Of a stretch of DNA of 5,989 bases, positions 1 to 5,123 are shown in pieces. How positions within the stretch are numbered: position 1 is the first letter of the stretch; every line of letters starts with the position of its first letter. Source of the stretch: Hyphomicrobiales bacterium (GTDB lineage: Bacteria > Pseudomonadota > Alphaproteobacteria > Rhizobiales > Aestuariivirgaceae); the NCBI GenBank assembly GCA_023266715.1, contig JAHFPK010000179.1, positions 1-5,989 of the forward strand, read 5' to 3'. Position numbers and translations under genes: made by a program. The notes beneath the pieces were generated by a model. The model had not been told where the DNA came from. It did not search any database and was given only the letters and a program-made list of their open reading frames with translations.

Positions 1-402
1 TTTTCCAATTGCAACCAGCCATATGCCGGACACCAATATGCCGATGGCGAAGGCGGTTATTGGGCTGATTTGCTCGCTGGCTACAAACCAGGTTGCCAAA
101 AGTGTTATGAGTGGCGCGGCACCCCGGGCGATAGGGTAGACTAGGCTGAGATCACCATCCCGATAGCTGCGCGCCAGAAAAATATTATAGCCCGTATGCA
201 AAAGCCCGGAAACAAGAGCATAGACAAGGCTTTCGCGGGAGGGCCAAGCAAAAAAGAAAAGCATTGCGATTCCCATGAGACCCATCAGGGTTTGCAAGAG
301 GAACAGCGACAGAAACCGGTCCAGTTTGAGTTTTACCAACAGATTCCAGCTGGCATGCATGAAGGCGGCAGCCAGAACAGCAAGAAAAACAGTAAGTTCC
401 AA
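1..402 (-). CDS. EamA/DMT-superfamily transporter, N-terminal part (cut by window edge)
   Basis: The minus strand encodes 134 codons without a stop up to position 1. The product is very hydrophobic, with about four membrane spans (roughly residues 2-20, 32-53, 58-76 and 88-108) and a fifth starting near 114. It shows DMT/EamA hallmarks: HASWN near the N terminus (residues 16-20) and the segment DGDLSLVYPIARG (82-94) ahead of a Pro-containing helix. Proteins of this family are inner-membrane carriers of small metabolites; the substrate cannot be told here. The start is TTG at 402-400: TGA precedes it in frame, GGAG lies 8 bases upstream, and it places HASWN at the usual distance from the N terminus. 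The first ATG would remove the first helix. The family is usually near 280-300 residues, so a little under half is visible. It lies downstream of a terminator and is probably unrelated to the pilus genes. Confidence 0.85.
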   Translation of the reverse strand, partial: MELTVFLAVLAAAFMHASWNLLVKLKLDRFLSLFLLQTLMGLMGIAMLFFFAWPSRESLVYALVSGLLHTGYNIFLARSYRDGDLSLVYPIARGAAPLITLLATWFVASEQISPITAFAIGILVSGIWLVAIGK

Positions 403-481
403 TCATTTAACTCCGGAAGCGGGTCTCTTAGCCCGAGATTGGCGCTTTTGCCAGCCGGTTCCGGATGGGGTGCCGGGAACT

Positions 482-506
482 AAAAAAGGAGCCCAATTTG
501 GGCTCC
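482..506 (-). terminator. Rho-independent terminator for minus-strand transcript
   Basis: Read on the minus strand, a perfect 8-bp stem GGAGCCCA/TGGGCTCC (499-506 with 488-495) closes a 3-base loop and is followed by six T (487-482). There is no T-tract on the plus strand, so it acts leftward. It would end any transcript coming from 534-740 and insulate the EamA gene, which starts about 80 bases further on. Confidence 0.85.
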
Positions 507-533
507 CTTGGTGGTTCAATAGGCAGTGCTGGT

Positions 534-641
534 TTACGAGCAAACGGCTCCGCCCACGGATGTATTGTAATAGGTCAATCTCAGTGTGCTCCACGACCGT
601 TGCATGAGCCTCGGACGAAATCCGTTCAGCAAACTCCGCAT
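534..641 (-). CDS. Possible 35-aa small protein, unknown function
   Basis: The frame starts at ATG 641-639 and stops at TAA 536-534. The product begins MRSLLNGFRPRLMQ and ends in YYNTSVGGAVCS. It is basic in its first half, with six Arg in the first 21 residues, and has a single Cys next to the last residue. Support for it being a gene: GGGAG sits seven bases before the ATG, an independent terminator follows 28 bases after the stop, and a TATAAT hexamer lies about 95 bases upstream on the same strand. The frame is open for another 17 codons upstream (up to a TGA), but no ATG, GTG or TTG is available there. I do not recognise the protein. An untranslated small RNA using the same promoter and terminator would explain the context equally well. 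The longer overlapping frame on the same strand has no comparable ribosome-binding site. Confidence 0.35.
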   Translation of the reverse strand: MRSLLNGFRPRLMQRSWSTLRLTYYNTSVGGAVCS

Positions 642-642
642 G

Positions 643-823
643 GCAATCTCCCGCAGTGAAGCGGCGTATAACTGCGCTTCCTTGAAATTGTCTCATATCA
701 ACGAGCAATTTCGGCTATCTGAAAGAATTCATTCAAATTATATCGAATTTCCTTCGCTGGAGGCGCGCGCAAATACAAAGGCACTGCAAATGCAGGGCCA
801 TGATAAGTTGATATGCCCCAGGA
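643..823. other. Short non-coding stretch between two minus-strand genes
   Basis: I see no protein-coding frame with a credible start here. It holds the TATAAT hexamer at 737-742 and a small CTGCA-TT-TGCAG inverted repeat near 784-795. No convincing T-tailed terminator follows the gene that stops at 824. Confidence 0.4.
737..742 (-). promoter_or_regulatory. Possible -10 element (TATAAT) for the small minus-strand unit
   Basis: A perfect TATAAT reads leftward here. The hexamer 17 bases upstream is a poor match to a sigma-70 -35 box. Its position, about 95 bases before the 35-codon frame and upstream of the terminator at 482-506, suggests a short independent transcript of roughly 240-250 bases. 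Confidence 0.3.
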
Positions 824-1306
824 CTATTGGGCAGCCGGCGCTGCCTCGGAATCGGCACTCGACTTGCCTGTTGCGATACCTGTCTTCTTGGTGTCCATTT
901 TTGAAATTTCAGCGAACCAACCGGCCTGATCGCCAGACTGTAGTGTCCCTTCGCAATTTGGTGCGCAAACATATGAAAATCGGGCGCCAGCTTTGTAGAG
1001 TGCCAGGTTGTTGAGGCCGCCTTGTTGGACGGTAACATCAAAGGAATAGAGATGGTTGCCATTTTGATCAAGAATGATCAGGTTGGTGGAACCATAGGCG
1101 CGGCCATGAACGAAAATCTTGTTTCCATGAACCGTAGCATCGGCAATGCTTGGATTGCCAATGACAACAGCACCTGGAGTTCCTGATATGTCAATCAACT
1201 GGGTCTGGTCCGTCTTGATAATCAGCTCCTGGGCAGCCATTGCAGCTGAGGTGCAAAAGAGTGCCAGCGTGAGGGCGCCTGTTGTAACTCGGATTAGTTT
1301 CAGCAT
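824..1306 (-). CDS. Secreted protein with pilus/secretin N-terminal domain, accessory to the Tad pilus
   Basis: This is a 160-residue exported protein. Residues 1-24 form a Sec signal peptide ending in AMA, with cleavage likely before AQE. Residues 28-93 match the small domain found at the N terminus of Tad/type II secretins (Pfam 'pilus formation protein N terminal region'): the segments TPGAVVIGNPSIADATV and GRAYGSTNLIILD correspond closely to NARDVIVGNPEIVDAVV and ARSVGQTNIFFFD of CpaC in the same locus. A following motif, ARFSYVCAPNCEGTLQSGD (108-126), has two Cys five apart and probably forms a disulfide. The last 25 residues are Lys/Ser/Ala-rich and look disordered. It lacks a BON domain and the secretin core, so it cannot form a pore alone. 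The ATG at 1306 is preferred because AAGGA lies 10 bases upstream and the signal peptide begins there; the frame is open for 75 more codons upstream, but that part does not look like protein. It is transcribed divergently from pilA. The family suggests a periplasmic partner of the pilus secretin; that role is inferred. Confidence 0.85.
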   Translation of the reverse strand: MLKLIRVTTGALTLALFCTSAAMAAQELIIKTDQTQLIDISGTPGAVVIGNPSIADATVHGNKIFVHGRAYGSTNLIILDQNGNHLYSFDVTVQQGGLNNLALYKAGARFSYVCAPNCEGTLQSGDQAGWFAEISKMDTKKTGIATGKSSADSEAAPAAQ

Positions 1307-1454
1307 GTCGCGTGTTTCCTTGATGTCAGTCGAGCACTTGTCGTTCAATGACTTTCCAATCTGCACGCTAATGGTGAATCTTCTCTTACGAATTTGAAAA
1401 ACCCGAAATCGTGCAAATATCCAACGGAACACGGCCAGTACTGAGGGAGTTGGG

Positions 1455-1483
1455 CCAATAGTTAACCTGCCCCGGGGGCTCAA
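1455..1483 (-). promoter_or_regulatory. Candidate sigma-70-like promoter for the secreted pilus-domain gene
   Basis: Reading leftward, TTGAGC (1483-1478) and TATTGG (1460-1455) are separated by exactly 17 bases, and the spacer ends in the palindrome GTTAAC (1461-1466). This would give a leader of roughly 140 bases before the ATG at 1306. Both hexamers are imperfect, so this is only a candidate. Confidence 0.3.
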
Positions 1484-1540
1484 ACAAAATCCACAGTGCT
1501 CATGGTGGAAGATCAAATCGTGACTTTCCAATTATCCACC

Positions 1541-1680
1541 AAACTTAAACTCTTCTATATCTCAAGTATTTCTAATGATAATTATCCATAAAATGCAATA
1601 TTAGAGAATATATTTGGAAATAACAAAATGTTTACCAATATATAACGATATAACTAAAATAGTACTGATTAATGCGTCAA
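1541..1680. other. AT-rich core of the divergent intergenic region
   Basis: Only 31 of these 140 bases are G or C (about 22%), well below the flanking genes. The region holds a tandem ATATAAC repeat (1640-1646 and 1648-1654) and the second copy of a 9-base direct repeat AATTATCCA (1530-1538 and 1580-1588, 50 bases apart). Two ATTAAT palindromes separated by 7 bases (1668-1673 and 1681-1686) follow at its right edge. No coding frame is credible. Such a tract between divergent genes suits an intrinsically bent upstream activating or silencing region, for example for a MucR/Ros-type or H-NS-like protein; the binding protein is inference. Confidence 0.6.
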
Positions 1681-1734
1681 ATTAATAACCAAAATCGCCC
1701 AGGAAGTCCGTAAATATTCCACTGATCTCGAAGA

Positions 1735-1750
1735 TTTACTTGGCATTAAC
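1735..1750 (+). promoter_or_regulatory. CtrA-like box upstream of pilA
   Basis: TTTA-N7-TTAAC matches the CtrA consensus TTAA-N7-TTAAC with one mismatch. It lies about 96 bases before the pilA start. Flp-type pilA is a CtrA-activated gene in Caulobacter, so the site is biologically sensible. A TATGGT hexamer downstream (1761-1766 or 1771-1776) could serve as the -10 element. No promoter has been confirmed. Confidence 0.45.
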
Positions 1751-1751
1751 T

Positions 1752-1770
1752 GGTGACGGCTATGGTCACC
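1752..1770. repeat. Inverted repeat GGTGAC-N7-GTCACC in the pilA promoter region
   Basis: Two perfect 6-base arms (1752-1757 and 1765-1770) flank 7 bases, two bases downstream of the CtrA-like box. The size and symmetry suit a dimeric regulator's operator, or a small hairpin at the start of the pilA transcript. It overlaps a near-tandem repeat of CTATGGTCAC (1760-1769) and CTATGGTTCAC (1770-1780). Confidence 0.4.
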
Positions 1771-1845
1771 TATGGTTCACGGAGACGGCGCATGAAGCAT
1801 CGTCATAGAGGAGCCAGGTGCTGTAGAGTAATCTTGGAGAATTAT

Positions 1846-2013
1846 ATGAAGAAGTTTGTACGTTTCATGAACGACGAATCCGGCGCGACAGCAATCGAAT
1901 ACGGCCTCATCGCTGCTGCTATGGGTCTTATGCTTGTAGTTGTTATGCCTATCTTGGCGACCGCTGTTTCGGGCGTGTTCGGCCAGCTCAAGTCCGGTTT
2001 GGACAACATGTAA
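1846..2013 (+). CDS. pilA: Flp-family type IVc prepilin (major pilin)
   Basis: This 55-residue protein is the structural subunit of the Tad pilus. It has a short leader with basic residues (MKKFVRFMNDESG), then the prepilin peptidase site between Gly13 and Ala14. The mature protein starts ATAIEYG, with the Glu+5 and Tyr+6 that define Flp pilins. A continuous hydrophobic helix (about 19-43) and a short polar tail ending SGLDNM follow. The mature pilin would be 42 residues, typical for the family. The ATG at 1846 is chosen because GGAG lies 6 bases upstream and because it gives the normal leader length; the frame extends further upstream but would add Cys/Arg-rich residues ahead of the leader. 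It is followed directly by a strong terminator, so it is probably made mostly from its own abundant transcript. A CtrA-like box and an operator-like inverted repeat lie upstream. Confidence 0.96.
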   Translation: MKKFVRFMNDESGATAIEYGLIAAAMGLMLVVVMPILATAVSGVFGQLKSGLDNM

Positions 2014-2069
2014 TAGCATCTGGTATTTCTCAGCCGCCAAAAAGTGGCTCAGTAATGCTATTCAAAAAT

Positions 2070-2104
2070 GGAACCATTGGGTTCGTCCCAATGGTTCCTT
2101 TTTT
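2070..2104 (+). terminator. Strong Rho-independent terminator after pilA
   Basis: A perfect 12-bp stem GGAACCATTGGG/CCCAATGGTTCC (2070-2081 with 2087-2098) closes the 5-base loop TTCGT and is followed by six T. An A-rich run just before the stem may give some activity in the other direction. It separates the pilin transcript from the assembly genes, so cpaA onward needs read-through or its own promoter. Confidence 0.95.
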
Positions 2105-2201
2105 ATGCAACCATTTAGCAAGGTTAACTCTGTCTTTACGCCAATCATGTGATGATTAAGTCCAATATTCATTTCCATTTGCATGAAATGTTTGAGGGCA
2201 C

Positions 2202-2702
2202 ATGATCCATTTTCTCTCGATCTCAATATTTCCGCTTCTCATGATCATTGCCGGGGCGAGCGACGCCTTGTCGCTTCGCATCCCCAATTGGCTGACGCTT
2301 GCTATTTTTGGAGTCTTTTTTCCATTAGCCTTCGCCACAGGCATGCCGCTTTCCGTGTTTGGCCTTCATGTTCTCACCGCCATAATTCTTTTTGTTATTG
2401 GCTTCTTGTTCTTTTCTGCCGGGTTATTTGGAGGCGGTGACGCCAAATTATTGGCGGCCGCAGGTATCTGGTTTGGCAGTTCGCAGGCTTTGCCGTTTTT
2501 GGTCTTTACCGTCATGGCGGGAGGCGTCCTGGCACTGTGTGTAGGGCTCTGGTCAATCATTTCCATGAGTTGGGAAATCCACGATGTCTCGTGGGCAAAA
2601 AAATTGGTGAGCCTGCGGCCAAGCGTGCCTTACGGCTATGCGCTTGCAATAGGTGCCATTCTGGCATTTCCCCAAAGCTGGTGGATGGTGGCTTCTGGTT
2701 AA
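2202..2702 (+). CDS. cpaA: Prepilin peptidase of the A24 family, CpaA/TadV type
   Basis: This 166-residue integral membrane aspartic peptidase is expected to remove the leader of PilA in the inner membrane. About six membrane spans are predictable. The two catalytic aspartates of family A24 are visible: Asp21 in ASDALSLRIPNW, just after the first span, and Asp80 in the signature FGGGDAKLL. A conserved VPYGYALAIGA (142-152) starts the last span. The cysteine-rich N-terminal methylation domain of classic PilD enzymes is absent, as usual for Tad peptidases. The start ATG has GAGGG only 3-4 bases upstream, a short spacing, but no earlier start exists in frame. It lies about 100 bases after the pilA terminator; a GTTAAC palindrome at 2123-2128 is the only regulatory hint there. 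About 100 bases separate it from cpaB. Confidence 0.93.
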   Translation: MIHFLSISIFPLLMIIAGASDALSLRIPNWLTLAIFGVFFPLAFATGMPLSVFGLHVLTAIILFVIGFLFFSAGLFGGGDAKLLAAAGIWFGSSQALPFLVFTVMAGGVLALCVGLWSIISMSWEIHDVSWAKKLVSLRPSVPYGYALAIGAILAFPQSWWMVASG

Positions 2703-2721
2703 TGAGGCAACTCCAATCTGT

Positions 2722-2745
2722 TGGTCATTAACCTAAATTTGACCA
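2722..2745 (+). promoter_or_regulatory. CtrA-like box within an inverted repeat upstream of cpaB
   Basis: TTAA-N7-TTGAC (2728-2743) matches the CtrA consensus TTAA-N7-TTAAC with one mismatch. It is framed by a perfect inverted repeat TGGTCA-N12-TGACCA (2722-2727 and 2740-2745). TTGACC (2739-2744) could also be a -35 hexamer, but no good -10 lies at the proper distance. Its place in the 100-base gap after cpaA suggests a second promoter for cpaB and the genes after it. Confidence 0.4.
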
Positions 2746-2802
2746 TTCCGTCCGAAAGTCAGGATTCTATTTAGCGCCAAGTGCGCAGGGTAAGGGTACG
2801 AA

Positions 2803-3630
2803 ATGAGTAAAACGCGCATCGTCATACTTGGTCTGGCCATCGGTTCAGCCGTCTTGGCCGGTCTCCTGGCCAAGGGGTTCATCGGTCAGAAGCCTGACAA
2901 GGAAATTGCTGAGATCAGAAAGGTCAAAACTGTCGACGTCCTGACAGCGTCGAAAGATATCCTTATGGGTGAACGCTTTGTCGACGGTTCAACGGCTTGG
3001 AAGCCATGGCCTGTTGAAAACGTCACCGATGCAATGATTACCCGGGATGAAAAACCCGACGCGAAGGAAGCGTATCTGTCTGCGCGCGCCAGGCTCGCCG
3101 TCTATGAAGGTGAAACAATCCTTGAAAAGAAATTGGTCCTGCCCGGCGAAACTGGCTTCATGAGCGCCATTTTGCCAAAGGGCATGAGAGCGATCTCGGT
3201 TGCGATCTCCGAGCATTCCAGCGCCGGCGGGTTCATTCTTCCCAATGATCGCGTCGATGTCATTCTCACCAAGAAAGTGGACAATCCCCAGTCCTCTGAC
3301 AAGATTATTACAAGCGAAACTGTTCTCTCCAACGTCCGCGTTCTCGCCATCAATCAAACCTACCGGCAAGACAAGGAGGGTGACACGGTCACCGTCGCCG
3401 AAGGAAAAACGGCGACACTCGAGTTGGATCCGCGTCAGTCCGAAATTATCTCCATGATTGAATCGGTTGGCGAGCTTTCGCTGGCATTGCGTTCGATTGC
3501 CGAAAATGACGGCAAGAGCATGGAAAAGGAAGGTCCAAAACTTTCCGATAAATATATGGGCAAGAAACAAGGCGGCGGCGACACACTGTTTGTGCGTTAC
3601 GGCGTCGAATCCTACACGTCCACTCGTTGA
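2803..3630 (+). CDS. cpaB: Tad pilus assembly protein CpaB (RcpC-like, SAF domain)
   Basis: This 275-residue periplasmic protein is anchored by one N-terminal membrane segment (residues 5-24). It belongs to the CpaB/RcpC family, which works with the secretin channel in the periplasm. Residues 42-112 form the SAF-type domain (VDVLTASKDILMGERF, then AVYEGETILEKKLV). Residues 118-232 form the RcpC region, with MRAISVAISEHSSAGGFILP, then NDRVDVILT, VRVLAINQ (178-185) and the closing LELDPRQSEIISMIESVGEL. The last 43 residues are Lys/Gly-rich and probably flexible. Length is normal for the family. AAGG lies 7 bases before the ATG. The stop at 3630 is 11 bases before cpaC, so the two are cotranscribed and probably translationally coupled. 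A CtrA-like box lies about 60 bases upstream. Confidence 0.94.
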   Translation: MSKTRIVILGLAIGSAVLAGLLAKGFIGQKPDKEIAEIRKVKTVDVLTASKDILMGERFVDGSTAWKPWPVENVTDAMITRDEKPDAKEAYLSARARLAVYEGETILEKKLVLPGETGFMSAILPKGMRAISVAISEHSSAGGFILPNDRVDVILTKKVDNPQSSDKIITSETVLSNVRVLAINQTYRQDKEGDTVTVAEGKTATLELDPRQSEIISMIESVGELSLALRSIAENDGKSMEKEGPKLSDKYMGKKQGGGDTLFVRYGVESYTSTR

Positions 3631-3641
3631 GGCATCAGGTC

Positions 3642-5105
3642 ATGTTGTTTAACAATCAAAAACCACCAGCGCTCAAATCCCGTCGTCTGAGCCTCAAATT
3701 GGCAGCGCTTCTGCTGAGTTCGCTGATTTTCATGCCTGTTGCGGGTGTATTGCTGAATACAGTGGCAATGGCCAGCGACCTGGAAGACATACAGAGTGCG
3801 AATGAAAGCGATGGACATTTTGTGCGTATCGGATTGAACAAATCCATTGTCATTCGCCTTCCAGCCAACGCCCGCGATGTGATCGTGGGCAATCCTGAGA
3901 TTGTGGATGCCGTGGTCCGCTCAAAGAACACCGCTTACCTGTTCGCCCGCAGCGTGGGGCAAACCAACATTTTCTTCTTTGACGAAGGTGGACAGCAGAT
4001 CCTCAATCTTGACTTGGAAGTTGCCATTGATGTGACGGCCCTGCAGAAACTTCTGCAGAGAAGCATTCCCGGCACGAAAATAACTGTTGATACGGTGAAC
4101 AACAGCGTCGTTCTGGGCGGCACTGCTCCCAATGCGGCAGAAGCAAAATTCGCCGAAGATATTGCGACCAAGTTTCTGACGCGCGACGTCGACAAGGTTA
4201 CAGGCTCAGGTCTTGTCAACACAATCAAGATCACTGGTGAAGACCAGGTAATGCTAAAAGTTCGGGTTGTAGAAGTGCAGCGCAAAGTACTGAAGCAGTT
4301 TGGGGTCAATATCCAGGCTTTGTTATCTGTCGGAAAATTTGCTTTCAATCTTGCCAGCATCGGCCCATTCAATGCGATTACCGGCCCACCGACCGGAGTA
4401 AAGGGTGTTTATACGGATGGAACAGACAGCGTGACGGCTGTCGTTCGTGCCATGGAAAGAGAGGGAGTGCTAAAAACTCTCGCTGAACCAAATCTGACAG
4501 CTATTTCCGGCCAATCTGCCAAATTCCATGCGGGTGGCCAGTTTCCGACGGGCACCAGTTGTACGGGTACTTCAACCGGCGGAAGCTCGGCGACGACTTG
4601 CGGAACTGACTTCAAGGATTTTGGCGTGTCGCTATCCTTCACGCCCGTCGTGTTGTCCGAAGGCCGCATAAATATGAAGATCAAAACTGATGTGAGTGAG
4701 ATCAATACTACTCTCTCAGTCGGTGGAGTTCCGGGCATAGATACCCGCAGCACTGAAACAGATATTGAACTTCCAAGCGGTGGTTCAATGATGCTGGCTG
4801 GTCTTATCAGCGACTCCACCCGCCAGTCAATTGATGCGACCCCAGGATTGAAAAAACTTCCAGTTCTTGGGGCGCTATTCCGTAGCCGTGACTATACCCA
4901 TGACGAAACCGAACTGGTCGTGATCGTAACCCCCTATCTTGTGGGCTCTGTTGCAGAAAAGCGGCTTTCAATGCCGGATGATCGCTTCAACACGCCAAGC
5001 GACTGGAAGACAATTCTGCTTGGCCGTTTGAACAAGGTCTACGGCACGGCGGGGCAAAATCCGGATGGTGTTTATCACGGCAACGTCGGTTTCATTGTAG
5101 AATAA
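3642..5105 (+). CDS. cpaC: Outer-membrane secretin of the Tad pilus, CpaC/RcpA
   Basis: This 487-residue protein forms the outer-membrane ring through which the pilus leaves. A long signal peptide (1-44) ends in AMA before SDLED. Residues 59-128 are the pilus/secretin N-terminal domain (VIVGNPEIVDAVV, SVGQTNIFFFD). Residues 131-180 are a BON-like domain (ITVDTVNNSVVLGGTA). Residues 200-436 carry the secretin core: VMLKVRVVEVQR, LKTLAEPNLTAISGQSAKFHAGG, FGVSLSFTPVVL, PGLKKLPVLGALFRS and ELVVIVTPYLV. A Tad-typical tail follows (DDRFNTPSDW). Between the GGQFP segment and FGVSLSF lies a Gly/Ser/Thr-rich loop with Cys307 and Cys320, which I do not recall from typical CpaC proteins. The ATG at 3642 has GAGG 9 bases upstream and gives a clean signal peptide; a TTG at 3627, overlapping the cpaB stop, would add five residues and is less likely. 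It lies 11 bases after cpaB and 18 before cpaD. Confidence 0.95.
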   Translation: MLFNNQKPPALKSRRLSLKLAALLLSSLIFMPVAGVLLNTVAMASDLEDIQSANESDGHFVRIGLNKSIVIRLPANARDVIVGNPEIVDAVVRSKNTAYLFARSVGQTNIFFFDEGGQQILNLDLEVAIDVTALQKLLQRSIPGTKITVDTVNNSVVLGGTAPNAAEAKFAEDIATKFLTRDVDKVTGSGLVNTIKITGEDQVMLKVRVVEVQRKVLKQFGVNIQALLSVGKFAFNLASIGPFNAITGPPTGVKGVYTDGTDSVTAVVRAMEREGVLKTLAEPNLTAISGQSAKFHAGGQFPTGTSCTGTSTGGSSATTCGTDFKDFGVSLSFTPVVLSEGRINMKIKTDVSEINTTLSVGGVPGIDTRSTETDIELPSGGSMMLAGLISDSTRQSIDATPGLKKLPVLGALFRSRDYTHDETELVVIVTPYLVGSVAEKRLSMPDDRFNTPSDWKTILLGRLNKVYGTAGQNPDGVYHGNVGFIVE

Positions 5106-5123
5106 ATGTAAGCGGAGACTATC

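Noticed and set aside
403..708. 101-codon minus-strand frame over the small unit
   Set aside because: It reads through the terminator hairpin, has no good ribosome-binding site, and shows no recognisable domain; the 35-codon frame fits the terminator better.
784..823. Hairpin after the minus-strand gene stopping at 824
   Set aside because: The stems are short or carry a mismatch and no T-tract follows, so I do not call a terminator.
1307..1531. N-terminal extension of the minus-strand secreted protein to 1531
   Set aside because: The added 75 residues do not resemble a protein domain and would bury the signal peptide; the ATG at 1306 has a good ribosome-binding site.
1740..1757. Possible sigma-54 promoter (TTGGCA at 1740-1745) upstream of pilA
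   Set aside because: No GC doublet lies at the required distance from the GG, so the -12 element is missing.
1753..1845. In-frame upstream extension of pilA, with GTG at 1753 or ATG at 1792
   Set aside because: It would put a Cys/Arg-rich segment ahead of the leader. The ATG at 1846 has GGAG 6 bases upstream and gives a standard 13-residue Flp leader.
2170..2190. CATTTC-N9-GAAATG dyad just before the cpaA ribosome-binding site
   Set aside because: A 6-bp AT-rich stem with a 9-base loop is weak and may be chance; no regulatory claim is justified.
3627..3641. Alternative TTG start for cpaC overlapping the cpaB stop
   Set aside because: It adds only five residues before the signal peptide. 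The ATG at 3642 has GAGG at a workable distance.
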